From: Winogradskya humida
GTDB lineage: Bacteria; Actinomycetota; Actinomycetes; Mycobacteriales; Micromonosporaceae
NCBI RefSeq assembly: GCF_016862215.1
Contig: NZ_BOMN01000118.1
Coordinates: 1 to 64,000 of the forward strand
Direction of reading: 5' to 3'
Length of the DNA: 64,000 nucleotides
The notes below the pieces were generated by a model. It had not been told where the DNA came from. It saw only the letters and a program-made list of their open reading frames with translations, and did no database searches. The position numbers were made by a program, and so were the translations under genes. This document shows positions 44,801 through 54,300 of this stretch, piece after piece (position 1 is the stretch's first letter; every line of letters begins with the position of its first letter).

Positions 44801-45058
44801 CCGCCGCAGTCGGAACCGGGGTCGGTAACAGCCGCAAGTGACCATGCGGCAGCGGGTAGTGAGCGAAACGCCGGAGAGGGTGACGAACAAGCCCGAGTTA
44901 CTGACAAACAGCAGACGACAGGGCAGCCGACGTGGTCGGAGGCAGCTACCGTCACCTTCCCGGCCGTAAGGATTAGTGAGGCGGACGGGACCGACGGGGG
45001 CACGGACGGGCCGCCCGGGGATTTACACCAGATCCATCGGCCGGAGAAGGACGCATAA
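41816..45058 (+). CDS. cvnA: Conservon sensor kinase with nitrate-sensor-like domain and long disordered tail
   Basis: A 1080-residue membrane histidine-kinase-like protein. Order: a membrane helix near the N-terminus, an extracellular NIT-like helical sensor (about 40-300), a second helix (LLRLGLAGLLGLVALVLSVL), HAMP, a helical dimerisation region (VFLNIARRSQTLLHRQLALL), and an HATPase domain (N-box LLAELLENAASFSPP, G1 EIEDRGLGMSAD, GLFVVAQLASRQG). The remaining 450 or so residues are Pro/Ala-rich and disordered with short tandem repeats. ATG 41816 follows GGCGGAG. It starts the four-gene conservon; in Streptomyces such sets act as G-protein-like signalling complexes at the membrane. Confidence 0.93.
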   Translation: MRTRSWSIRSKIIALAAVPLTALLALWAFATAITAGPALNLLTTQSLLDDVGNPGSVLVTELQRERRLSVEFLSNAKTNPESLNTQRAVTDRAAADFRRTAVSAVSSQAERVSSGTLSARIKQLISDLDGLSAARGYIDDRDVDVVGAQNLYSNIVDTSFQMFVATATFGDERVDREIRGLSNVGRGREYLSRVDSLLAGAHVAGKLSAGSRAEIVQAIGTARFLIAQGVSDLPAQDRTAYQTLSAGTAFNRLGELQNELLTTSRAGVAVPVPADAWQPAYDTTIEQLRAFETNASDSLSDDARPVAVNVLLRLGLAGLLGLVALVLSVLVSIRVGRSIVGRLIRLRGEALEMADERLPAVVRRLQRGEAVDVEVETPPLEYGRDEIGQLGHAFNEVQRTAVQSAVEEASVRRGINEVFLNIARRSQTLLHRQLALLDKMERRETEPDELEDLYRVDHLATRMRRHAEDLVILAGAAPGRGWRNPVPLIDVIRGAISEVEDYKRVDIQSIQPSAVLGRAVGDVIHLLAELLENAASFSPPTTRVQVVGQILPNGYAVEIEDRGLGMSADAITEANRKLLEPPDFDPTDSARLGLFVVAQLASRQGIRVSLRPSAYGGVTAIVLIPGELITAAPPGPGALTIGPGPSPSGPAEPGLDRPLTGTGTDDRSSLAALQWQGTEELRSITTPARPAQANGRTVDGLPAALTTRPGPAAAPGPLDQPGALDRPGPLDQAGPLDQAGSAEADLVTGPTPSAVVDGLTPDGLVQRRRGAPRKRRDGRPEPLAQLTPNLDTPDALAAPTAPPATPRAGAPEVPGAIQGDGLDVDWPSGSDPAALPTPALPTPALPSRPPRIPAQRTPAESISPTAPSTLPGSVSPAEVASPAGGVQERAGGVQERSAAAAEDASRLRAAFAGSVDSSMDSPLESSMEEPGEAPADERLLPRRVRQSHLAPQLRGPVVERAEATTTRSPEKVRSLMSALQQGTTRGRRDAAALTQPPQSEPGSVTAASDHAAAGSERNAGEGDEQARVTDKQQTTGQPTWSEAATVTFPAVRISEADGTDGGTDGPPGDLHQIHRPEKDA

Positions 45059-45475
45059 GTGGCACAGATGACCAACCAGAGCGCTCACCTCACCTGGCTC
45101 CTCGACGACCTCGTCGAGCGGGTTCCGTCCGCGCAGCAGGCGGTGGTGCTCTCGGCTGACGGGCTCCTGATGGGAGCGTCGGCCGGCATGGGCCGCGAGG
45201 ACGCCGAGCACCTGTCGGCGATGGCCGCCGGTTTCCAGAGCCTCGCCAAGGGGGCCAGCCGGCACTTCCGGGCCGGGCCCGTGCGCCAGACCGTGGTGGA
45301 GATGGAGGACGCCTTCCTCTTCGTCACCGCGGCCGGGCTGGGTGCCTGTCTCGCCGTCGTCGCACGCAGCGACGCGGATCTCGGCCTGATCGCGTACGAG
45401 ATGGCCATGCTCGTCACCCGGGTCGGCCAGAAGATGGACGCACCCGACCGGCTTCCCGGATCCGATGCCCGCTGA
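45059..45475 (+). CDS. cvnB: Conservon roadblock/LC7 domain protein
   Basis: A 138-residue roadblock/LC7 protein, predicted regulator or scaffold of the partner GTPase. Family blocks: LTWLLDDLVERVPSAQQAVV, LSADGLLMGASAGMGREDAE and VEMEDAFLFVTAAGLGACLA. GTG 45059 directly follows the stop of the sensor kinase; an ATG lies four codons in. It overlaps the DUF742 gene by 11 bases. Confidence 0.95.
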   Translation: MAQMTNQSAHLTWLLDDLVERVPSAQQAVVLSADGLLMGASAGMGREDAEHLSAMAAGFQSLAKGASRHFRAGPVRQTVVEMEDAFLFVTAAGLGACLAVVARSDADLGLIAYEMAMLVTRVGQKMDAPDRLPGSDAR

Positions 45476-45851
45476 TCCTCGGCGTGCGCCGCACGACTGG
45501 CTGGACCACGACGCAGGTCCGGTGGTCCGGCCGTACGCGATGACCCAGGGCCGGGTCGCACCCTCCGGCGGCGAGTTCGACCTGCTCGCCTTCGTGGTGG
45601 CGTCCGCTCCCGACACGCCCCTGCCGGCATCGATGCAACCCGAGCATCACGCAATCGTCGGCGCGGCGTGGGAGCCAACGTCCGTTGTCGAACTAGCCTC
45701 CAAACTGGACCTCGCGATCGGGGTCGTCCGGGTTTTCCTGGGTGATCTACGCTCTGCGGGCTTCATTTCGCTTTACGAGCCCCCCGCGGCCTCCCAGCCG
45801 CATGACGTCGACGTACTCAAGGCGGTTGTCAATGGACTCCGTGCGCTCTGA
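45465..45851 (+). CDS. cvnC: Conservon DUF742 protein
   Basis: A 128-residue DUF742 protein. The family signature is visible: VVRPYAMTQGRVAPSGGEFD, LDLAIGVVRVFLGDLRSAGF and the end DVLKAVVNGLRAL. The role is not settled; the fold is winged-helix-like and it is a constant partner of cvnB and cvnD. It overlaps cvnB by 11 bases and cvnD by 20, so all three are translationally linked. Confidence 0.95.
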   Translation: MPADPRRAPHDWLDHDAGPVVRPYAMTQGRVAPSGGEFDLLAFVVASAPDTPLPASMQPEHHAIVGAAWEPTSVVELASKLDLAIGVVRVFLGDLRSAGFISLYEPPAASQPHDVDVLKAVVNGLRAL

Positions 45852-46428
45852 CCGTGAAGGCGCCCGATCGCGCATCCCGGTTGCGCTCAAGATCCTCATC
45901 GCCGGCGGGTTCGGTGCGGGCAAGACCACTCTGGTCGGCTCAGTCAGCGAGATCCGGCCGTTGCAGACCGAGGAAGTTCTCACCGGCGTCGACGGCGCCG
46001 ACGACACTTCCGGAGTCGAGGGCAAACACACCACCACGGTGACGATGGACTTCGGTCGCATCACCATCACCGACGACCTTCAGCTCTACCTGTTCGGCAC
46101 CCCCGGCCAGGACCGCTTCTGGTTCCTCTGGGACGAGCTGTCCCAGGGCGCCCTGGGAGCGGTAGTCCTGGCGGACACCCGCCGCCTGGCCGACTGCTTC
46201 CCCTCCATCGACTACTTCGAGCAACGAGGCACCCCCTTCATCGTCGCAGTCAACTGCTTCGACGACCGCCGCTTCGGCGCCGACGCCATCGGCCGAGCCC
46301 TCGACCTCGACCCGGACGTCCCCGTGGTCGAATTCGACGCCCGAGACAAGACAGCAGCCCGCAACGTCCTCATCGAACTGGTCGAGTACGTAGCCCGCCG
46401 CCAACTCGCCGCCGCCGGCTCCCGCTGA
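45832..46428 (+). CDS. cvnD: Conservon Ras-like GTPase
   Basis: A 198-residue small GTP-binding protein. The P-loop GGFGAGKTT is at 25-33, a switch region is TVTMDFGRITI, the G3-like motif is LFGTPGQDRF, and VNCFDDR lies where the base-recognition NKxD motif is expected. ATG 45832 is chosen because it gives a normal N-terminus just before the P-loop. It probably cycles at the membrane with the sensor kinase complex. A strong hairpin ends the operon 4 bases after the stop. Confidence 0.94.
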   Translation: MDSVRSDREGARSRIPVALKILIAGGFGAGKTTLVGSVSEIRPLQTEEVLTGVDGADDTSGVEGKHTTTVTMDFGRITITDDLQLYLFGTPGQDRFWFLWDELSQGALGAVVLADTRRLADCFPSIDYFEQRGTPFIVAVNCFDDRRFGADAIGRALDLDPDVPVVEFDARDKTAARNVLIELVEYVARRQLAAAGSR

Positions 46429-46432
46429 CCCA

Positions 46433-46469
46433 CCCGCCGCCGGGCCGATCCCATCGGCCCGGCGGCGGG
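46433..46469 (+). terminator. Strong hairpin ending the conservon operon
   Basis: A perfect 17-bp GC-rich stem (46433-46449 with 46453-46469) and a 3-base loop start 4 bases after the cvnD stop. There is no T-run. The roughly 170 bases from here to the next gene hold nothing else I can identify. Confidence 0.85.
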
Positions 46470-46637
46470 ATGGGTTGGGGTGTGGAGGCGAAGGTGACGG
46501 GTGAGATCACGTAGGTGATCAAAGGTCACAGAGGTCGAGCGCAACATCATTGCCAAATGGATGCGAACCAAGCGTTACCGGTTTGTTGCACTCCCCTGAT
46601 GATCTTTCCTTCGGTCTCGCACCGTCTGAACAGTGGG

Positions 46638-47198
46638 CTAGAGTCGGCGCATGCCATTGCGGTAAGCCATCGACTCCACCCCGGCCTCGGTGCGAACCTC
46701 GTCGATGAACTCAGCGGAGAATTCACCAGCGGCCTCGCTTACCAGGTCGAACAAATAAGCTTGCCCGCGCAACTCGAAAGCGGCCCAGGACCGTCCATCT
46801 GCGGGCAGGTCGGCCGACGCCCGGTCCATCTCGATAGCGACCCGCAACGCCAGCCCGACGACTCTTGAGCATCGCTCCGCCTCATCGCCGACATCCGCCA
46901 AGAGTGCAGCGATGACATCTATCGCCGCGGCCGCAGCGGCGGCACCGTGCCGGCCCGAGGCCGCGATCTGTTCTTTCACTGAGGGCAGCCGGCCCCTAAG
47001 GAGGCTATCGAGCTCCTCGGATCGACCCATACCGGTCAGCTCACACCACCCCGACTCGACACCCTGCTTCGGGTCGAAGGTGTCGCTCACATAGGGCCTG
47101 TCTAGCCGTCCGAGGAAAATTGGCAACAACGACGTGACCCGCGTGGCGATCGCGACCGAGAGGATAAATTCTCCAGAGAGAGGAGCAGCGTTGGTCAC
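46638..47198 (-). CDS. Hypothetical protein
   Basis: A 186-residue cytoplasmic, mostly helical protein I do not recognise. GTG 47198 follows AAAAGGAAATTAGG, an acceptable ribosome site. Features are an N-terminal SVAIATRVTSLLPIFLGRLD, an Ala-rich helix (GRHGAAAAAAAIDVIAALLA) and a C-terminal acidic helix. The gene and its flanks are less GC-rich than the conservon, and it lies between the conservon and a fragment of a second conservon GTPase. This suggests acquired or rearranged DNA. It could be an immunity-type or accessory protein, but nothing in the sequence proves it. Confidence 0.6.
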   Translation of the reverse strand: MTNAAPLSGEFILSVAIATRVTSLLPIFLGRLDRPYVSDTFDPKQGVESGWCELTGMGRSEELDSLLRGRLPSVKEQIAASGRHGAAAAAAAIDVIAALLADVGDEAERCSRVVGLALRVAIEMDRASADLPADGRSWAAFELRGQAYLFDLVSEAAGEFSAEFIDEVRTEAGVESMAYRNGMRRL

Positions 47199-47508
47199 GG
47201 CCTAATTTCCTTTTCCCCAGACTGCTCTGGTCGGTGTGATGATGCGGCCGCCGAGTCTCTCGATCAGCGGAGCGACAATACTCGTCGCAGAAGTCACGGC
47301 TGGCAATCAGAAGTTTCGGTTGCACCCCCAAGTTGACGACAGCCTCGGTCCGCAACTTTCCTTCCGCATGGTTATGACCCAACAGATGCGGGTTATCCCT
47401 GACCCTAGGCAAACCTGGGTAAATACGATGCGCCTCGTCTTCGGGACTGAGCTTGCCGATCCCCGCCCTCGGGATGCTTCTGGCTTTTTTGTGACTAGAT
47501 TTCCCCGG

Positions 47509-47570
47509 GCGCCCGGGGAGCGGTGGTCCTCGCAGACACCCGCCGCCTGGCCGATTACTTCGCGTCGATT
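47509..47570 (+). pseudogene. Fragment of a second conservon GTPase
   Basis: About 60 bases translate as GAPGAVVLADTRRLADYFAS, nearly the same as GALGAVVLADTRRLADCFPS of cvnD (46147-46208). Neither side continues the homology convincingly. The rest of the 410-base gene-free stretch 47199-47608 holds only a faint match to the cvnD P-loop DNA at about 47220. It is probably the debris of a lost cvnD paralogue. Confidence 0.7.
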
Positions 47571-47608
47571 GCTGGTCGTAACGCTCGCGTTCATGCCGTG
47601 CGTAGGCG

Positions 47609-48226
47609 GTGGTCGCGGTGGGATACGGGCGGGCGGACATCACTGATCCGGGTCGAGCCGTTACGCTTCCGCGCGTGCTGGGGGGAAAGATCGACAAGCG
47701 GTTGCGTGGGTCGACGTCGTCGCGGGTGGTGTGGCCACGGCTGTCGCGTCGGCAAGGGATGGTGCTGGGTGGCGGGCTGGCCGGGCTGCTGGTGATCGCG
47801 CTGCTGGTCTGGGCTCTGTGGCCCGAGCCGGAGGCGGAGCCCCGCCCGCGTGAGTACACCGATGCCACGGCCTGTCTGCTGACCGACGCGGACGGGGTGG
47901 CCGGGGCAGGCGCGGCGCCTGTGTGGGCAGGCATGCAGCAGGCCTCGCGGGAGACCTCCGGGCAGGTGCGATACCTGGCGGTGGGTGGCGAGCAGACCGT
48001 GGAGAACGCCCGTACGTTCGTCGGCACGCTGATTCTGGGTCGGTGCACCGTGATCGTTGCCGCGCCCGGGATCGCTGACGGGGCTGTGCGGGCTGTTGCG
48101 GGCGATCACCTGAACCAGCAGTTCATGGTTGTAGATGGCGATGCCCCCGAAGGGCCCAATGTGGTGCTCGTCGGGGTGGGCGAGGTGGCCGCAACCCTGC
48201 GCGACCGGCTGAGCACGCAAAACTGA
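47609..48226 (+). CDS. Membrane-anchored protein with BMP/PnrA-like domain
   Basis: A 205-residue protein with one membrane helix (MVLGGGLAGLLVIALLVWAL) and an extracellular domain of about 130 residues. The stretch ACLLTDADGVAGAGAAPVWA, then GMQQASRETSGQVRYLAVGG, is similar to the first lobe of basic-membrane-protein (BMP/PnrA) ligand-binding proteins. The second lobe is missing, so it is unlikely to be a normal transport receptor. The start is uncertain (GTG 47609, or GTG 47675 giving MLGGKIDKRLRG). It lies 77 bases upstream of the giant toxin gene. Confidence 0.68.
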   Translation: MVAVGYGRADITDPGRAVTLPRVLGGKIDKRLRGSTSSRVVWPRLSRRQGMVLGGGLAGLLVIALLVWALWPEPEAEPRPREYTDATACLLTDADGVAGAGAAPVWAGMQQASRETSGQVRYLAVGGEQTVENARTFVGTLILGRCTVIVAAPGIADGAVRAVAGDHLNQQFMVVDGDAPEGPNVVLVGVGEVAATLRDRLSTQN

Positions 48227-48234
48227 TTGTTTCA

Positions 48235-48262
48235 TTGACACTCAGGAACTTCACAGTAGACA
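48235..48262 (+). promoter_or_regulatory. Candidate promoter of the RHS toxin gene
   Basis: A perfect -35 box TTGACA (48235-48240) is followed after 16 bases by TAGACA (48257-48262), a moderate -10. It lies about 40 bases upstream of ATG 48304, inside the only gap between the BMP-like gene and the toxin gene. Confidence 0.4.
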
Positions 48263-48303
48263 CTCTCCGTGCTTGATCGACTGCGGTTAGCGGGGCGGGG
48301 AGT

Positions 48304-51300
48304 ATGTCCTTTTGGCGGCGCTGTGCCGTTTTTACGGTTGTTGTCTTTGGTTTGTCGGTTGCGGTCCCACCGCAGGCGGTGCCAGAGGGCGGCAGCTTCC
48401 CGCTCAGCTGGTTGGCCGACGCGTTCCGGTTGCCAGCCGCGCTTGCTTCAGTAACCGGGCTGCCGGTGCAGGAGCGCCGCGATCCCGGCAAGGGCGGCTA
48501 CGTGCCCACCTCCGAAACACGGGCGAACGGCGGCGTCGGCAGCCCGCAATCCATCGTGGAAGGCGGCCTGGACGGTTATCGGCCGTTCGAGCCGGAGAAG
48601 GTCACGACCACCACGGGCCCGCAGGCGCGCGGTTTTGTCGAGGAGACGAGCAAGAGGCAGGCCGGCAAGTCCGCTGCCGAGATGGACCAGTACCTGAACG
48701 CGGACGGGTCCACGACTCGGATCTTCTCCGCCGACCCGGTCAACTACCGCACCGCCGACGGCAAGTGGCAGCCCATCGATCCGACGTTGATCCGCGTGGG
48801 GGACCGTTGGCGCACGCGCGCGAACTCCCTGAGCGTCACCATCGGCGCCCCGACAGAAGCAAGCCCGGCGCCAGAGGCGAACTCGGCAACGGCAAGCCCT
48901 ACGCCAGAGACAAGCCCGGCACCATCAGCGAGTCCTGCATCCGAGGTAAATCCGGCATCCAAGGCGAGTCCGGCAGCGGAAGCCAGTCCGACACCAATGG
49001 CGAGTGTGGCGGCCGGCTCGGATGCGGCGCCGGAGAAACGAGCTGAACCCCTCGCCGCGATCACTGTTGCTGAGGGCATCGAGGCGGGCTGGAGTCTTGA
49101 CGGGGCCGCCGCGGTCACTCCGGCGATCACCGGAGCCACTGCGGCGTACCCGGAGATCCTGCCCGGCACCGACCTCGAGCTGCACACCACCGCGACCGGT
49201 TTCGACCAGACCCTGATCCTCAAGTCGCCGCAGGCGAAAGCGGCAGGCGAATGGCTGCTACCGCTGAACCTGACCGGCCTCACCCCGCACACCGCCGCGA
49301 CCGGCGACGTTGAGCTCCGCGACGACGACGACGCTGTCCGGGCGACGATCATGCCGGGCTCGACACCGGTCAAGGTCGAGACGATCGACGGTGGGCGGTC
49401 GCTGCGGATGACGGCCGATTCCGCCTGGCTGAACGACCCGGCTCGCGTCTTCCCCCTCCGGCTCGGCGTCACCGTGACGACGGACGCCGACGCAGTCACG
49501 AAGAACACCGCTCTGACCGTTCCCATCGATACGACCCGTCCGGCGGGCACGCATGTGACCGAGGCAAGGGTCGAGGTCGCCGGATGCGAGACCGATCAGC
49601 CGGTCACCGTGACCGGGGCAGACGGCAGACAGCCGCTCGGCACTGCCACCACCTGTAAGGCTGATGCCACGGTCCCCCTCGATGAGGCCGCGGTGGACAG
49701 CGCCCTCGCGAAGGCCAAAACTAAGACCGCGGATCTGGAGCTGACCGTTTCAGCCGCGGCGGAGGCGAACGTCGTTGTCACGCTCGCGGCGAATAAGGTG
49801 CCGCAGATCGACACCCGTTATCCGGCGTTGAACGCGGTCGTGGAGACGCTCACACCGCAGCTGGTGACCCGGGCCCACGACCCGGACAACTCCCCGGCCA
49901 AGGGCCTGACCTACGCCTACACGGTCTACGACACCACTGCGACCGCGGTGGCGACCTCGGGGACCGTGACCACGTCGGGCTGGCAGGTGCCGGCGGGCAA
50001 GCTGGCGTGGAACACCTCCTACTACTACACGGTGAAGGTCGGCGACACGGTCGGGACGACGGCCGAATCGGCGGTATCGGCGTTCGCGACGACTGTTCCA
50101 CAGCCGCGGCTCACCTCGGACCTGGCGCAGAACCCGGGCGCCGGCTTCGACCCGAACAACGGCAACTACACCACCGACGCCACCGACGCAGAGGTCGCTG
50201 GGGTCGGCCCGGCACTGGAAATCTCGCGTAGTTACAACAGCCTGGACACCCGCCGGACCGGGGCGTTCGGTCAGGGCTGGGCGAGCATCCTGGACACCGC
50301 GGTGACCGAACGCAAGGACGCCGCGGGTGCGGTGAAGACCGTGGAGGTGACGTACCCGAACGGCTCCGAAGTGGCGTTCGGCCGCAACGCCGACGGTACG
50401 TTCACCCCGCCATCCGGCCGGTTCGCGGTGTTCACCGCGCAGACCTCGGGCACCACGGTCACCGGCTACACGCTGACCGACAAGGACGCGACGAAGTACG
50501 TCTTCGGCCGTTCGATCGTCACCGGCCGGTTCGGCGTGACGTCGATCGCGGACGCGAACGGGCGGGCGCTGACCTTCGCGTACGACGCGGGCACGGGCCT
50601 GATCTCGACGATGACCAACACGTCGGGCCGCAAGCTGACGCTGACCTGGGCGACCACGGCCGCCCCGACATCCGGGGCTTCGCACGTGGCATCGGTCGTC
50701 ACGGACGCTCCGGTCGCGGGTGGCACCGGGTACACCTGGACCTACACCTACGGTACGTATGACCGGCTGACCTCCGTCTGCCCGCCCGGGACGTCCACGG
50801 CGTGCACGGTCTACGAATGGGCGAACTGGCACAACCAGCAGGCGAACGCCGTACTTGACCTGAACCCGTACTCGTTCTGGCGCTTGAACGAAACGGAGGG
50901 GACCTCGGCTGCGAGCAGCGTGCTCACCAACGCCGGGGTGGACAACGGTATCTACAAGAACGTGACGCTGGGTGGAGCCGCGTCGCTGGCTGACTCGACC
51001 TCACCGACGACAGGCTTCAACGGCACCACCTCGTCGGTGCAGCTGCCGGGCAAGCTCGTCAACGACGGCTCGTACCAGTCGCTGAGCATGTGGTTCAAGA
51101 CCAGCACCGCAGGCGGGGTGCTGTTCAGCTACAGCGGTGGTTCGATCAGCGCCGGTACGACCACTGGGAACTACGTCCCCGCCCTGTACGTCGACAAGAA
51201 CGGTTTCCTGCGGGGCGAGTTCTGGCAGGGCGCCGTCGCACCGATGAAGAGTAAAAAGACGGTCACCGATGGCAGTTGGCACCACGTGGTGCTCTCCGGC

Positions 51301-54300
51301 GCGGGCAACACCCAGACCATGTACGTGGACGGGCTTCCTGCGGCCGACCTCGCGGGCACGATCGGCCTGTTCCAGACGACCGGGTCCGCATATGAGTACG
51401 TCGGCGCGGGATTTGTCGGTGGCAGCTGGCCAGACCATGTGGACACCGGTAAGGCGCCCGCCCCGGCCCGCTACTTCACCGGCTCGATCGCCGACGTCGG
51501 ATTCTTCACCAAAACGCTGAGTTCCTCGGACGTCACCGGCATCTACCAGGTTGCGACGAACTCCAGTTCGGCGATCCGTTCCGTCACGTCGCCGGCGGGA
51601 AAGGTCACGTCGCAGATCGCCATCAGTACCGTCTCCGGCCAGGTCAGTTCGGTGACGGATGAGAACGGCGGCGTCTGGACGATGGGCCAGCCGTCGATCG
51701 CCGGAAGCAGCGAGGTCTATGTCGCGTCGGTTCTCGGCGCCAAACCGCTCAACTACTGGCGGCTCGGCGAGACCGAGGCCGACACAGCGGACGCGGTGAA
51801 CGAGGTCGCCGGTTCGACAGCTACCTACAGCAGCGTCCAGCTCGGTGCCGCTGGGCCGTTTCCTGATTCGACTGCGGCCACGTTCAATGGCAGCACCTCG
51901 GCGGTGGCACTGCCGGGAACTGTTGCGGCTGCGGGTGCCTCGTCGGTCGGGGTGTGGTTCAACACAACCGCTGCAGGCAAGGTTGTGCTCGGCTCGCAGG
52001 CCGGCGTGCTCGGCACGACCACCGCGCCGGGCTTGCCGACGCTGTGGATCAGTGCGGACGGCAGACTGCGTGGGCTTTCACCGTCGACGACCCCGACCGG
52101 GCCGCTGCGCTCCGGCATCGCCGGCAAGTGTGTGAACGTAACCGACGGTGCCACCGCGAATGGCACCAAGGTCGGTATATATACGTGTAACGGTGCGGCG
52201 GCGCAGAACTGGACCTGGTACGCCGACGGCACAGTCCGCGCGCTCGGCAAGTGTCTTGACGCCAAGAGCTCCGGCACGGTCAACGGCACATTGGTGCAGC
52301 TCTACGACTGCAACAACTCGGTGGCGCAGGTCTGGGAGCCGACCACCGGCGGCGGCCTGAAGAACACGAACGCAGGCAAGTGTCTCGATGACCCGGACAG
52401 CACTACCGTGAACGACACCCAGCTGCGGATCTGGACCTGTAACAGCACCGCGGCGCAGCAATGGCCGGTATCCCTGGCCTCCTCGGCGGCGGTCAACGAC
52501 GGCAAATGGCATCAGGCGGTCCTGACCTCGACGGGTCTCGCTCAGGTGCTCTACGTCGATGGCGTCAAGGCCGCATCCAGCACCGGCTCCGTAGCACTGG
52601 ACCCGGGTGCCCAGCCGTACGCGTATCTCGGCGTGGGCCTCACCGGCACCGGCTGGTCCGGGCTGACCGCGAACACCACGTCGTACTACACCGGCAAGCT
52701 CGCCGAGGCAGCCTTCTTCGCCACGACGGTGACCGCCGACCAGGTCGCGGCGCAGTTCGCGGCAAGCAAGCTGACCGTGCCGGTCGCGGTGACCACCGTC
52801 GACACCAGCGTTCAGACCATCACCATGCCGGTGAAGACGGTCGCCGTCACCGATCCCGGCGGCAAGACCGTCTCCTACGCCTACGACCTGGTCAACAACC
52901 GGCAGATCGCCGAGACCGACGCGCTGGGCAACACCACCCGCTACGGCTACGACAGTGGCGGGTTCGACAGCCTCGTCTACGACCCCAACGGTGTCCGCAC
53001 CCAGAACGTGCAGGACAAACGCGGCAACACGATCCAGGCGCTCACCTGCCAGGACCAGTCGGCGAACCTGTGCTCCAGCACCTACTACGGCTACTACCTC
53101 AACGCGGCCGACCCGGTTGACCCGCGCAATGACCTGATGGTCAGCAGCCGGGACGGCCGGTCGGCGGACCGCGCCGACAACACGTACCGCACGATCTATG
53201 ACTACGACACCAAGGGCAACCCGGTCACCACGACCGACCCGCTCAAGCGGATCACGGCGACGGCCTACACCGACGGGACGACGATCGCCGCTGCGGACGG
53301 CGGGTTCGCACCGGCTGGGCTGCCATACCAGATCACGAACGCCGCCAACAGCGTGCAGGCCATCACCTACAACGCCAACGGCGACATTGCGAAGACTGTT
53401 TCACCCGCGGGTGAGGTCACCGCGTACACGTACGACCGCCTGGGCCGCAAGCTCAGTGAGACGGTGACGACCTCGACGTTCCCGAGCGGGCGGACGTCGA
53501 CGTTCACGTACGACGCGCTGGGCCGGGTGCTCACCGAGTCCGACCCGCCGGTCACCAACCGGGTCACCGGTGCCGTGCACACCTTGGTGGCCACCAACGT
53601 CTACGACGCCGACGGCCGGATGATGTCGCAGTCGATCGCGGACACCACCGGCGGTGACGTCGCCCGCACTGAGACGGTCAAATACAACGATCGCGGACAG
53701 CGGTTGACCGCAACCGACGCCACCGGCAAGTCCACGTCGTTCACCTACGACGCTTACGGACAGGTCGTGACCGAGACCGACTCGGATGGCGGCGTCACCG
53801 CCTATGTAGTCGACCCCGAGGGCCACGTGCTTTCCGAGACGATGAAGGGCTGGACGGGCGACCCCGACGCCCCGCAGGACCCCAAGGACCTGATCACCGA
53901 GACGAACATGTACGACCCGGACGGCCGGCTCGCGAGCACGACCGACGCGATGGGCCGCACGACGTCGTACACGTATACGGACAACGACCTGACGGCGACG
54001 GTCACCGTCACCGACGGGACCAGCTCGTTCGTGCAGGAACGCAACACCTACGACAACGACGGCAACCTGGAAACCCAGATCACCGGCAACGGCGCCACCA
54101 AAACCGCGTTCAAGTACGACGAGGCGGGCCGCCAGACCATTACGACACTCGACCCGGACGGCCTCAACCGGGTCTCGACGAACGAGTACGCCAAGGACGA
54201 CAACATCTGGCGTACGACCCAGCGCGTGGGCACCGGGGAAGTTCTCTCGGCGACCGATCACCAGTACGACACCGAGGGTCGGATGACGGCCGAAACGTCG

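Noticed and set aside
47236..47646. 136-codon plus-strand frame in the gap before the BMP-like gene
   Set aside because: It runs out of frame through the cvnD fragment and has no family features; probably chance.
47041..48048. 335-codon minus-strand frame across the conservon debris
   Set aside because: It is low-complexity, overlaps better candidates, and has no ribosome site or domain.
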